From positions 1-64,000 of the forward strand of contig CAJTAT010000001.1 in NCBI GenBank assembly GCA_910574475.1: DNA of 64,000 nucleotides. The letters run 5' to 3'. This document shows, in pieces, positions 1-8,124 of this stretch (position 1 is its first letter; every line of letters starts with the position of its first letter). The notes under the pieces are model-generated. The model made no database searches. It saw only the letters and a program-made list of their open reading frames with translations, and was not told the DNA's origin. This DNA comes from Clostridia bacterium. GTDB taxonomy: Bacteria; Bacillota; Clostridia; Lachnospirales; Lachnospiraceae. The translations under genes and the position numbers were made by a program.

Positions 1-63
1 CTCCAAATATTTTGTAACGGCATCTAATTTCATTTCAAAAGAGTATTTTGAATGTTGTCCCAT
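1..63 (-). CDS. IS3-type transposase OrfA, N-terminal fragment (partial at window edge)
   Basis: The minus strand has an ATG at 63 and stays open to base 1, giving 21 residues that begin MGQHSKYSFEMKLDAV. The K-Y-S-F-E-x-K-L pattern is typical of the first helix of the helix-turn-helix in IS3/IS150 OrfA proteins. The gene runs off the window. An AGGAGG sequence about 9 bases upstream supports this start. Confidence 0.55.
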   Translation of the reverse strand, partial: MGQHSKYSFEMKLDAVTKYLE

Positions 64-130
64 AAAATATGCTCCTCCTTATAGTGACAGTTTTATTATT
101 TCATCTGTCTACCATAAGGGGAGCATATCA
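1..130 (-). mobile_element. End of an IS3-family insertion sequence, cut by the window edge
   Basis: Read on the minus strand, the element seems to begin near base 130 with a TGATATGCTCCCC-type terminus and a TATGGTAGACAG block, which look like an IS3/IS150-group terminal repeat. A strong AAGGAGGAGC ribosome binding site and the start of a transposase frame follow. Only the 5' end is visible, so the far terminal repeat and the target duplication cannot be checked. The element abuts a broken regulator gene. The family assignment rests on the terminus and on 21 residues. Confidence 0.6.
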
Positions 131-227
131 CTTTAACAAACCTTCGGCTTTTCTCATACATCACTCCCATCATCTTCCCCAAATTTACTTACTAATATTC
201 ATCTCTTAGCCATAATATTTTGATAAT

Positions 228-905
228 CTATGCAATAATTGGATTCTTAGGATTGGGCTCCAGGTTTTCCGGAGTTATTACCCCCTCACCTGTTGCTCTG
301 TTCGCATTTTCTACATACATCCGCTCTTTTTCAATTACAAACTTGGCAATATACAGGCTTGTAAATTCTCGGTGAATCAAAGTATTAACTAACATTTCAC
401 GGGCTATAATACTTCTAAGGCTTTTTCGTTGATCATCTTCCAAAAAGAATTTATCCGGCAAATGTTTTCTGGAAAATTCCATGAGCTGCTCATAGCTCTC
501 CACTAAATTTGTTTTTATAATTTCCCTGTCATCATAACGGTCCACATTAACCTTCCGAAGCAAAGCATCTGTAGCATAAGCAGGAACAATATCTAAAATT
601 ACATCATCTTTTCCAAGCAGCATTACCGCTGCAGGATTATAGCCCTCTTGCCCTGTAATCCGATCAATACCATATAACCCTGCACTTTTTAGCAGTTCTT
701 CATCGCTCATTTTTTTCCATGGGTGACTTCCAGCCACATTATTCACCGCCATTGTTCTAATCTTTGGCAATAAATCTATTCTAAGATCCTCTGACTTTAC
801 ATAAGGATATATTTTTTCTTAGTAAATATATTCTGCTTTCTGATATACATAGCCGCAATTTGACTGGTTTCTTCAAATTCCAAACAAACAATAAATCACC
901 ACTAC
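228..905 (-). pseudogene. Broken AlbA_2/RecG-like transcriptional regulator or RNA-binding protein
   Basis: The main open part (228-770) translates to a middle section of the AlbA_2 (Schlafen-type) / RecG-like regulator family: a KIRTMAVNNVAGSHPW stretch, then the ATPase-like half with LRSIIAREMLVNTLIHREF, and an abrupt stop after LEPNPKNPIIA, where family members normally continue. Upstream the same protein can be followed in other frames: YPYVKSEDLRIDLLPK leads into the open part, and EETSQIAAMYIRKQNIFTKK lies in a second frame separated by a slip in an A-run near 820. The N-terminal AlbA_2 domain is missing or scrambled. Loss of both ends plus frameshifts makes this a remnant. The neighbouring IS3 end may have contributed. 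Confidence 0.65.
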
Positions 906-917
906 AGATTTAAACTC

Positions 918-3900
918 TTATCCATTTTTTAATCTTGTATATTTTCTTTTCAAAACAGGACTCACCAATTTTCCATGCACATTTTCATATATGCCTGCAT
1001 TTCCTCTCAGTTTCGGATGCTCTTGCATAATTCTTAAGAACTCTTTGGCCGCATCCTCATTCTGAAAGCCTGAAATTTTACTCAAATACTCTTCAAGGAA
1101 ATCCTCACCATATTCTTCAGCATCTTTCAAACATTCTGTATCTTGATAAATTATTGTAAAAAATTTTCTATTTTCTTGTCGCATTCCTTTGTAGCCCCTT
1201 TGTTTCATAACCTGTCGCAAAAACTCTCTATTCTTTGCTATTGTCGTTTTTACTGTCCCATACGCTGTAGACCTTAAAATGGCTACATATGTTGGCCAAA
1301 GAGTCTCTCTTTTCTCTTCCTCTATTTCAAACTTCTTGTCTTTCAAAACTCTAGATGACACATATTTTCCATATTCCTTCTTCTCATAAAGCTCTTTTTC
1401 TATCTCTTCACAATAACCAAAAAGCCATGTTATTTTTGCCACGTTCGCAATTGTTTGCTTAGACGGTTTGTTAAGTCTATTTATCAAAGCTACATACCGA
1501 TTTCGTAAACTTTCATCATCTTGTAATTCACGACCAATTATACGCTCAAGCACTTCATCTACCTCACCAATATGAGCCATATAATTTATTGCTTCTTCAG
1601 GATCCTCCAAATTCAAAATTGATGTCATCTTTGCACGTATCTCTGCTTTTTTATTTTTTGCCATTCGTTTGTAATTAACAACCTGTAAATCCATTTTATA
1701 AAACAACTCTTTACAAATGCCTTCTGGCATTCTGCATAGAAACTGAAAGATAGCAAATGCTGTTTGACTACTTCGGTAACTATTTCCAAACCATTTATCT
1801 AATACCTCTACCTGCTGTTCACTTATTTTTTCCGGCTCAAAAAGTCCAAGAAATACTGGTATATTCCTAACCATTAAAAGTTCGTCTTCTACCGGAAATG
1901 GGTTATCATATCCAAAAAGATACTTGTAATTAATCAATTGATTTTCATAATTGCAAATCAAATGCACACGCACTGCAAACCACAAGTCCATATCTATATT
2001 GTATAAATTTGTTTCTATCGCAGAATATGCTTCTATAACCTGAGGTGTTTCAAAAGGAATCTTACTAAGGTTATCTGGAATCATATGATAAAGGTATTCT
2101 GGATACATCTCACTATCCCACAATTTGTTACATGCATTTTCTGACAAACCTTTCATTAATTGTAAAGTTTGTACAGATGTAACTATATATTCTGTCCATT
2201 CTGATGAAGCAATCTGATTTAAAAGTTCTATATATTGCTCATGATATTGCGTATATTCCTGTAACAACGTAACCAGTATTTCTTCTAAGCTTTCCCAAAT
2301 ACATCCACATGCTTTCATGTATTCTAAAAGCATGTTCAAAGTTTCCTCTTTTTTTACACCTTCTGCTTCCACCAAAAACTGATAAAACTGATTACATTTT
2401 TCCACATCTGAACCCCAAGCTTTTTCCACTAAAATTCGCTGATGAATTAAAAGCAGGCTTTCTGTCTCCCACATATCCTCTGTATTGCAGAACAACTTCA
2501 AAATATATCGTACATCTATAAAGGCATTAATCTCATGTATGTTCATAGGCGCATCATTTCTTCTAAAAAGTTTCCCATATAATAGAATCTCTCCTGGAAA
2601 TTCTTCACATAGTTTTAACCTCAGGATTCGCCGAAATTGAGGTGTATATTCTTTATTCCATACATCACAAAGTTCATCTACAAATGTAGCTTCTACATAT
2701 TCTTTTCTATTTGAAAATTGTAGCATCTTGATTAAAACAGTGACAGCTTCTTCTATACCAAATATCTCTTCTAGTCCTCCGATCAGTTCTAGTGTTCCTT
2801 TCCTCTCTTTCTTTAATGCATATGCAAATAACTCCGGGCTCTCCAAAACAATAACTGGAAAAGAAATCTTTAGAGCCTTCAATCGTTCAAATGCTTCCTG
2901 TAATGTCTCTGGTGCATCTTTCTTAATTCTATGAAGCAATTCCTCTAAATCATCTGGCCTGACCATATCATTTGGATATAAAATTACATTATAAACTAAT
3001 TCTTCTTCTAAACTACGCAAATGGCTCCCTTTTGGGTAGTTATAAAAATAGGTGCGATAGCTTCCATCTATCTGATGCCCCTGCACTAGAAGATGAATTT
3101 CCTTCGCATATTCCTCGTTTTCTTCACCTAAAATCTTATGAAATTCTTCAACCTCTGTACAAGTGCCACAAAGATACCCCTTCATAAGTTCATCTAATGT
3201 ATGATCTTTCATGCGTTGACATTCCTCTGGGAACGCCAAACTCACATAGGATACCACAGCACACTTTTCAAAAGATATTTTTTCTTCTCCAAACTTTCCA
3301 CAAAGAGATGCATATAACAAAAGTGCTGTATTTAGGCGATTTTTTACCTCCCGTACATCTAAGAATTGGCCTCGAATCATCCACTGCATCCCTGGTATGG
3401 CCATTACTGTCTCTCCTGTAGCCTTTTCCTTTAAAAGTCCAAGTTTCTGCAATTCATCTGCCTTTTCTAATAAAAGCCCTTCTAAAATCTGATCGTAATT
3501 ATCAATATTTATCTTCTTCAAATCTAAAATGAAGTCAAATACTTTGGGATAAAGTTGTGGATCCATTTTTTCATCCAGAAGACTAGTTTCTTGCTTAATA
3601 TTAACAACAAAAGTTATCCTCTTATTCCAGCATTTAAAAAATCTATATTGTTTTCTAGGCGCTAAATAATATTTTCGCATCTCCTTTAAAAATTGTGACA
3701 CTCCACTCATATCATTGCTTCGATCTAAATCCTCAATAATAATTATTATCCTTTTCCACCAGCTCAACGGCCTTCTTTTTAAAATCTGATTATGAAATAA
3801 TTCCGCCGTATCCAAGTCTCTCCATTTTCGACTTCCTTCAGAAACTTTTGAAGAAAATAAAATTTCCGAATGTGACAGTACAAACCAAAGGCATAATACT

Positions 3901-4496
3901 CCCAATACACTCAAAGTAATCGAAAGCGGCCCTGTAAGTCCTTCCAACGCCTCATACTGCTCTTCCAAAAGTTTTGCTGTTTCTAATACTATTTTTCCGG
4001 CCCCCAAGCAGATAACCCCCATAACTACTACTGCTCCAAGCCAGATATGGCCAATCCGAAGTTGCAAAAGTCCGTAATTCTCGCTCATTCGTTTACTCAC
4101 GTAATCACCCAACCGAGAACTAATCTGATTTGCCAATTGATAGAGAAACGCCTTATGTATTTCTGCTGCTCCTGTTTGCCCCTCTATCGCTTGTTTTCCA
4201 TTTTCCTCTGTTTGATAGACTGGTTCCAAATGACACCAGAGATCTACTTCAAAAATGCGATAATACCATGGGGTGCATTTCTTTTTTAATAACTGAATCA
4301 AACTGGATTTTCCTGTTCCGAAATCAGCTGTTACAGCAATCATTTCTGCCCCTCTGTCTATCGCGGCTTTTAAATAATCCGCATACTCTGCCATGCCTAT
4401 CCAATCATGTTCTTCATCAACAATTGGCCGATTTAAATACGGGAGTCCTTCTGTATTCTTTTGCCCCGTCTTAAGTTCTTTTTTCCACTTCCACAT
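918..4496 (-). CDS. YobI-like P-loop NTPase (KAP-type) with two membrane segments, 1192 aa
   Basis: Large intact protein. Residues 57-65 (ADFGTGKSS) form a Walker A motif, and 249-258 (RIIIIIEDLD) form a Walker B motif followed by R-S, as in YobI-like/KAP P-loop NTPases. Two hydrophobic segments near 151-168 and 190-208 sit between the motifs, which is the KAP signature of membrane spans inserted in the NTPase core. The long C-terminal part (about 420-1192) looks alpha-helical and repeat-like without motifs I recognise. AGAGGAA precedes the ATG. A promoter with TTGTTT and TATAAT spaced 17 bp lies 50-80 bases upstream. KAP NTPases are membrane-associated ATPases, some of them in defence loci; a defence role here is inferred only from the AbiH, Fic and HEPN-like neighbours. 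Confidence 0.8.
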   Translation of the reverse strand: MWKWKKELKTGQKNTEGLPYLNRPIVDEEHDWIGMAEYADYLKAAIDRGAEMIAVTADFGTGKSSLIQLLKKKCTPWYYRIFEVDLWCHLEPVYQTEENGKQAIEGQTGAAEIHKAFLYQLANQISSRLGDYVSKRMSENYGLLQLRIGHIWLGAVVVMGVICLGAGKIVLETAKLLEEQYEALEGLTGPLSITLSVLGVLCLWFVLSHSEILFSSKVSEGSRKWRDLDTAELFHNQILKRRPLSWWKRIIIIIEDLDRSNDMSGVSQFLKEMRKYYLAPRKQYRFFKCWNKRITFVVNIKQETSLLDEKMDPQLYPKVFDFILDLKKINIDNYDQILEGLLLEKADELQKLGLLKEKATGETVMAIPGMQWMIRGQFLDVREVKNRLNTALLLYASLCGKFGEEKISFEKCAVVSYVSLAFPEECQRMKDHTLDELMKGYLCGTCTEVEEFHKILGEENEEYAKEIHLLVQGHQIDGSYRTYFYNYPKGSHLRSLEEELVYNVILYPNDMVRPDDLEELLHRIKKDAPETLQEAFERLKALKISFPVIVLESPELFAYALKKERKGTLELIGGLEEIFGIEEAVTVLIKMLQFSNRKEYVEATFVDELCDVWNKEYTPQFRRILRLKLCEEFPGEILLYGKLFRRNDAPMNIHEINAFIDVRYILKLFCNTEDMWETESLLLIHQRILVEKAWGSDVEKCNQFYQFLVEAEGVKKEETLNMLLEYMKACGCIWESLEEILVTLLQEYTQYHEQYIELLNQIASSEWTEYIVTSVQTLQLMKGLSENACNKLWDSEMYPEYLYHMIPDNLSKIPFETPQVIEAYSAIETNLYNIDMDLWFAVRVHLICNYENQLINYKYLFGYDNPFPVEDELLMVRNIPVFLGLFEPEKISEQQVEVLDKWFGNSYRSSQTAFAIFQFLCRMPEGICKELFYKMDLQVVNYKRMAKNKKAEIRAKMTSILNLEDPEEAINYMAHIGEVDEVLERIIGRELQDDESLRNRYVALINRLNKPSKQTIANVAKITWLFGYCEEIEKELYEKKEYGKYVSSRVLKDKKFEIEEEKRETLWPTYVAILRSTAYGTVKTTIAKNREFLRQVMKQRGYKGMRQENRKFFTIIYQDTECLKDAEEYGEDFLEEYLSKISGFQNEDAAKEFLRIMQEHPKLRGNAGIYENVHGKLVSPVLKRKYTRLKNG

Positions 4497-4545
4497 AAGC
4501 TATTTCCTCTAAATGAATCCCTCAACAAAAAATATCATTATCATT

Positions 4546-4574
4546 ATTATATTCCGCTTTTTCCCTTAAAACAA
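4546..4574 (-). promoter_or_regulatory. Sigma-A-type promoter for the YobI-like gene
   Basis: On the minus strand, TTGTTT (4574-4569) and TATAAT (4551-4546) are 17 bp apart and lie about 50 bases before the start codon of the YobI-like gene. Confidence 0.6.
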
Positions 4575-4633
4575 GAGCACGGGTGGCTTATTTGCACTTA
4601 GGTGCAGCAATCAACAAGTAAAAAATCTTCTCC

Positions 4634-4735
4634 TTAAATGTTGAATCCTTTGACAAATTTTAAATTTAAAAAGGACTCACTAGTTTCCACATTTTCGTAC
4701 CAGATTTTTACCAGACTTTCTGCAAAACCATGCAT
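4634..4735 (-). CDS. Possible 33-aa small protein of unknown function
   Basis: The minus strand has GGAGGA, a 10-base gap, an ATG at 4735 and 33 codons before TAA. The peptide starts MHGFAESLVKIWYENV and ends FVKGFNI. I do not recognise a domain. The upstream hairpin at 4771-4805 lies just before its ribosome binding site. It could be a real small gene, the tail of a lost mobile-element gene, or chance. The good Shine-Dalgarno is the only positive evidence. Confidence 0.3.
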   Translation of the reverse strand: MHGFAESLVKIWYENVETSESFLNLKFVKGFNI

Positions 4736-4770
4736 TTTTTCTCATTCCTCCAGAGCACTCCAAAACGCCA

Positions 4771-4805
4771 AAAAACGCTGGAAACATGCGGTTCACAGCG
4801 TTTTT
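4771..4805. repeat. Perfect 10-bp inverted repeat
   Basis: aaaaacgctg at 4771-4780 is the exact reverse complement of cagcgttttt at 4796-4805, with a 15-base loop. The T-run makes it terminator-like on either strand. It lies in the 4497-5114 gap, which otherwise holds only a possible 33-aa frame and the G-run motifs below. Confidence 0.6.
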
Positions 4806-4954
4806 ATAAACTTTTTAAAATTGGTGTTACATATTCATCTGTTTTGCGAACTTTCTCTATTCTGTGTCCCGATCGCTTATCACCGGAACTATGTATTTCA
4901 CTGGTTTTGCAGTGATTTTTGACTGCTCTAAACCAATGCCTTTTCAACTGTATC

Positions 4955-5081
4955 CCCCAAATTTTATTTTTGGGGAAAATTCATTTTGCTTTCTAAAATT
5001 TCCGATTTCTGATTTTTCAGATTTGGGGGATAGCCATTATCCATTTGGGGGAATTTAGGGGTAAAGTTCTTCCCCAAAATT
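4955..5081. repeat. Cluster of TTTGGGG/CCCCAAA motifs forming hairpins
   Basis: CCCCAAA at 4955-4961 pairs with TTTGGGG at 4969-4975. TTTGGGGG recurs at 5022-5029 and 5044-5051. aatttagggg (5052-5061) pairs with ccccaaaatt (5072-5081) with one mismatch. No coding frame in this stretch looks real. The role is unknown: a terminator after the AbiH gene is unlikely because it lies at that gene's 3' side without a clear T tract, and a recombination or regulatory site is possible. Confidence 0.4.
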
Positions 5082-5114
5082 TACATGACTACAATAAAAA
5101 ATACAACATCATAT

Positions 5115-6072
5115 TTAATCCCAAAACTCCTTTGCATCTTTCATACAAATTTCTTCTTTCATTACGCCAATTGATAGTAACCGCTCTTTCAGACTATCTT
5201 GTTCATCTTTATCATAATAGTATATATTCCATATTGTTTTTTCTGGGCTATATAAGTGTACTGTTTGGAAATATGGTAAATCAACCTCTGACATAGAATG
5301 TCCAATTATATCTGCCATATTCTGAAAAAAATCTCTATGCTTATTAATCTGTTGATTTGTATCTTTAAAAATCCGTTCATAAAACTTTGCAATTGCATTA
5401 TATATGCTTTTTGATCCTTCATCAAACTCATCATCTGATCTTTTTGCTTTTTCCTGATACACATCAATTATATTCACATTTCCATGTCCAAGAATGGGTT
5501 TTTCTTTACAATATGGTGTCAATCCCCCATGTATATGGCAAATCTGTGGTGCAGAACCGTGTGTGCCTTTGTACACTGAGGGTATAATTGAATGTTAAAA
5601 AATAATCCTCTGTATTTTGTATAAAACATGTCTTTCGCGGATATGCCTTATTTAGCCGGATTTGTTTTGCCCATTCCCATACATAATGATTCAGCTTTTC
5701 AATAAAATGATATTCTTCTTCCCAATAATCATCCATTGTATTTTCAATCACGATTAATCCTCCATCTAAATCCATCACTTCTAACACAGACTGTGATCTC
5801 TCCTCCATTTCAACTTCGTTCGCATGAGAGCATTCAAATTCAAACGACCGCCATAAATACTGATATAATGCATCATCCCTGCATTTTTGCCGTTTCTTAT
5901 TTTTTCGGTTTCTATTATCTTTTCTTTCAAAAGGAGCAAAATCATACATCCTTTCCATTTGAAACAAGAAATCTTCCTCATACTTCTCAAGGTATTCTCT
6001 AAAATTCCAATAAGAAGTTTTTAACCCATGTCCTTTATCAAACCCATTTCCAATAATATATAATTCTGGCAT
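5115..6072 (-). pseudogene. AbiH-family abortive-infection gene, interrupted by a frameshift
   Basis: The first part (6072 to about 5578) starts MPELYIIGNGFDKGHGLKTSYW, the nucleotide-binding-like N-terminus of the AbiH family, and reaches FLTFNYTLS, the family's conserved core. Reading then continues in another frame from about 5576: VYKGTHGSAPQICHIHGG and KPILGHGN, the conserved C-terminal AbiH motifs. In the original frame translation passes into unrelated residues and stops at 5506. A one-base change near 5576-5580 therefore splits an otherwise complete gene of about 320 codons. AbiH of Lactococcus confers abortive phage infection; its mechanism is not settled. This could also be a sequencing error, since both halves look otherwise intact. 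Confidence 0.7.
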
Positions 6073-6092
6073 TCAAAATTTCCCTTTCGAAA

Positions 6093-6999
6093 TCAAATAT
6101 CTATATAATATTGTCGAAATACGTTACATCCTTTTTCTATTCCATATTGTCCTTCTATTTCATATTCCTCTGCCTCATCATGATAGGTCTATATTTTATA
6201 CCCAAACATCGTTTCAATGTAAATCCATAAATCCTCAAACCTATTTCCCTGATACTCATTAAGGACACAGGCAATGCTATCGGCAATATTAAATGCCGCC
6301 TCTCCTAAACTCGCAGGAAAAATTTCACCTTCTAATTGTTATTTGAGATTCCTGACAAATTTTGCATTTCTCACAGCATTCCTATATGTAAAATCACTCA
6401 GCGTCTGTCTATCAAATTGAAGTTTTGCATACTCTCATCTCTCAAATCTTTCCCAAAAGGGAAATAATGAATAAAAATGAAGAATGTCATAAAAACTATC
6501 ATAAAATTATGAAGCTGTTGAAATTCCTTTTCTAAAAGGAATGCATCCTTATCAATAAAGAAATGCGTCTCACTATTTCTCAACTTATTCAGTAATGATA
6601 AAGCAGCTTTTACAGATGTCCCACTATTTTTGGCATAATATTCCGAAAATAAATCATTTGTGATATCAATCATTTTATTAAATTCTATGAAAAAAATTTC
6701 TTCATAGTCTATTCATCCAAACCACTAAAATAATCATTTAAATCTTTGGAATTATAGAAATCTCTTGCTGGCTGTCCATCTGAATTGCATCCATTTTTCA
6801 GTTGTATTACCCGATAATCTGTATTATTTAACATAAGCTGTTTAACAAATAATTCCACAGCATTATGAAGTGTAGATACAAAGTGCTTACGATATTCCAA
6901 AGTTGCATTTCCCTCTAAAATATAATCACAATATCTAATTGACATTGCCCATGCCTCAAGCGCATTATTCTGTAATATTTGATTTTTTATATAAGTCAT
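6093..6999 (-). pseudogene. Decayed HEPN-like gene following fic
   Basis: The gene starts at the ATG at 6999, directly adjoining the fic stop codon (TAAATG), and runs 96 codons to a TAG. The same protein continues in another frame from about 6710 (EEIFFIEFNKMIDITNDLF) to 6398, then in a third frame from about 6420 (FDRQTLSDFTYRNAVRNAK) to a TGA at 6093, with internal TAA and TAG codons. The second section contains RNSETH, which fits the R-x4-H motif of HEPN ribonucleases, within a helical sequence. The full protein would be about 300 residues. I recognise no exact family. Coupling to fic suggests the two were co-expressed. It is now non-functional unless the breaks are sequencing errors. Confidence 0.55.
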
Positions 7000-7782
7000 T
7001 TATTCGCTTTCTCCATTTTGTAATAAATATAATCTAACATCCTGCTCCCCATGCTCATGCCACTCTAAACGATTCCAATATACAATTTTTCGGATTCGTC
7101 CCTCTGTTGCTTTAAATCCGGCCTTTTTTATAACATCTGAAACCCTTTGTTTCATTTTCTGTCCTCTTCCCAAAGCATCCAAAACTATCTTCTCTAAATA
7201 TTCCGGCTTTCGTTTATCTCCTAAATCTGAAAACAAAGCACTTGCCGCAACTAAAGCAGTCCTCATATATTGTGCATGGTCTTTAAACAAATCACTATCT
7301 ATATAAAATCCTTTACTCTCTATAAACTGACAGCAAAATGTAATTACTGTACGCGTGTTGCCTTCTCGATATGGATGCACCTTCCAAAGCTCAGCTAAAT
7401 ATTTTGAAAATATTTTTGCCGCTTCATCAATAGGAACCTTTTCCCAAGTGTAATGGTTCATTTTATCTAAGATAAATGTAGCATCTTTTACAATATCAAA
7501 ACAATCGGAATATTCGATTGAAATACCACCTAGCGCCGGCTCTGATTTTTCAATATTTATCATTCTAATTTTTCCTGCCCATTCATAAATATCTTGAAAA
7601 ATATAGTGATGCACATCGCAAAGCGTTGCAAAATCAAAACGGCTGACGGATTCTCCTGTCACAAGTTCCGCAAGCCGTATACTCGTATATTCTGCTTCCA
7701 TGCACGATAATACTTCCCTGTCCCGTATATCAGCAAGATTCTTCAGAATATCTGTATGTGGATATAAATATGGATCATTCAT
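7000..7782 (-). CDS. fic: Fic-family protein (probable AMPylator toxin)
   Basis: Residues 136-144 read HPYREGNTR, a complete Fic active-site motif (HPx[F/Y]xxGN[K/R]) with the catalytic histidine, so the enzyme should be able to transfer AMP, or another nucleotide phosphate, to a target protein. The N-terminal half has the usual Fic helices (FATLCDVHHYIFQDIYEWAGKIR). After residue 200 there is a basic C-terminal extension of about 60 residues with no clear domain. The 260-aa length suits a Fic/Doc protein with a separate antitoxin. A gene for such an antitoxin lies 10 bases upstream. The start follows AAGGG, which overlaps the antitoxin's stop, so the two are translated as a unit. Confidence 0.88.
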   Translation of the reverse strand: MNDPYLYPHTDILKNLADIRDREVLSCMEAEYTSIRLAELVTGESVSRFDFATLCDVHHYIFQDIYEWAGKIRMINIEKSEPALGGISIEYSDCFDIVKDATFILDKMNHYTWEKVPIDEAAKIFSKYLAELWKVHPYREGNTRTVITFCCQFIESKGFYIDSDLFKDHAQYMRTALVAASALFSDLGDKRKPEYLEKIVLDALGRGQKMKQRVSDVIKKAGFKATEGRIRKIVYWNRLEWHEHGEQDVRLYLLQNGESE

Positions 7783-7792
7783 AATATTGCCC

Positions 7793-7963
7793 TTATTCTT
7801 TCATCTTATATTTTTTATCTAAGACTTTACGCATATCCTCCGTGGTCATTTCTCCACGACTTTCTTTTTCAATTAATTCTTTGAATTCTGGGGACGGTTC
7901 TAATCCATCTACTTTAATCATACCTAATGCATAATCCCATTTTTTATCTGTACTGACTAGCAT
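7793..7963 (-). CDS. VbhA-like antitoxin of the Fic toxin, 56 aa
   Basis: A small frame from an ATG at 7963, after AGGAG, ends at TAA 7793. It contains KKWDYALGMIKVDGLEPS and a charged helical C-terminus ending KKYKMKE, which fits the VbhA-type antitoxins that clamp class I Fic proteins by inserting a glutamate near the active site. In the canonical inhibitory motif ([ST]xxxE[GN]) the glutamate is followed by G or N; here the aligned residues are D19-G20, with M15 at the Ser/Thr position. The inhibition may therefore use aspartate, or the family variant may differ in Firmicutes. Its position immediately upstream of fic supports the pairing. Confidence 0.75.
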   Translation of the reverse strand: MLVSTDKKWDYALGMIKVDGLEPSPEFKELIEKESRGEMTTEDMRKVLDKKYKMKE

Positions 7964-8047
7964 AAAATCAACTCCTATATTCTTTTTTATTTATTTTATC
8001 ATGTTTTATGAACAGTATCCATCATAACTTTTTACTTACCACATATT

Positions 8048-8092
8048 AAAACCCCTGCAAATAGCATTCACACACCATCCACAAGGGTTTTT
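8048..8092 (-). terminator. Intrinsic terminator of the rpsB-tsf operon
   Basis: On the minus strand after the tsf stop, AAAACCCTTG pairs with CAGGGGTTTT (one mismatch) around a loop of about 24 bases, followed by a short T-rich stretch. Confidence 0.55.
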
Positions 8093-8124
8093 CCTATCTC
8101 TATTCGCCTGTTTTCGACAAATAT

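Noticed and set aside
5045..5296. Plus-strand frame of 83 codons
   Set aside because: It overlaps the AbiH remnant and the G-run repeats, with no ribosome binding site.
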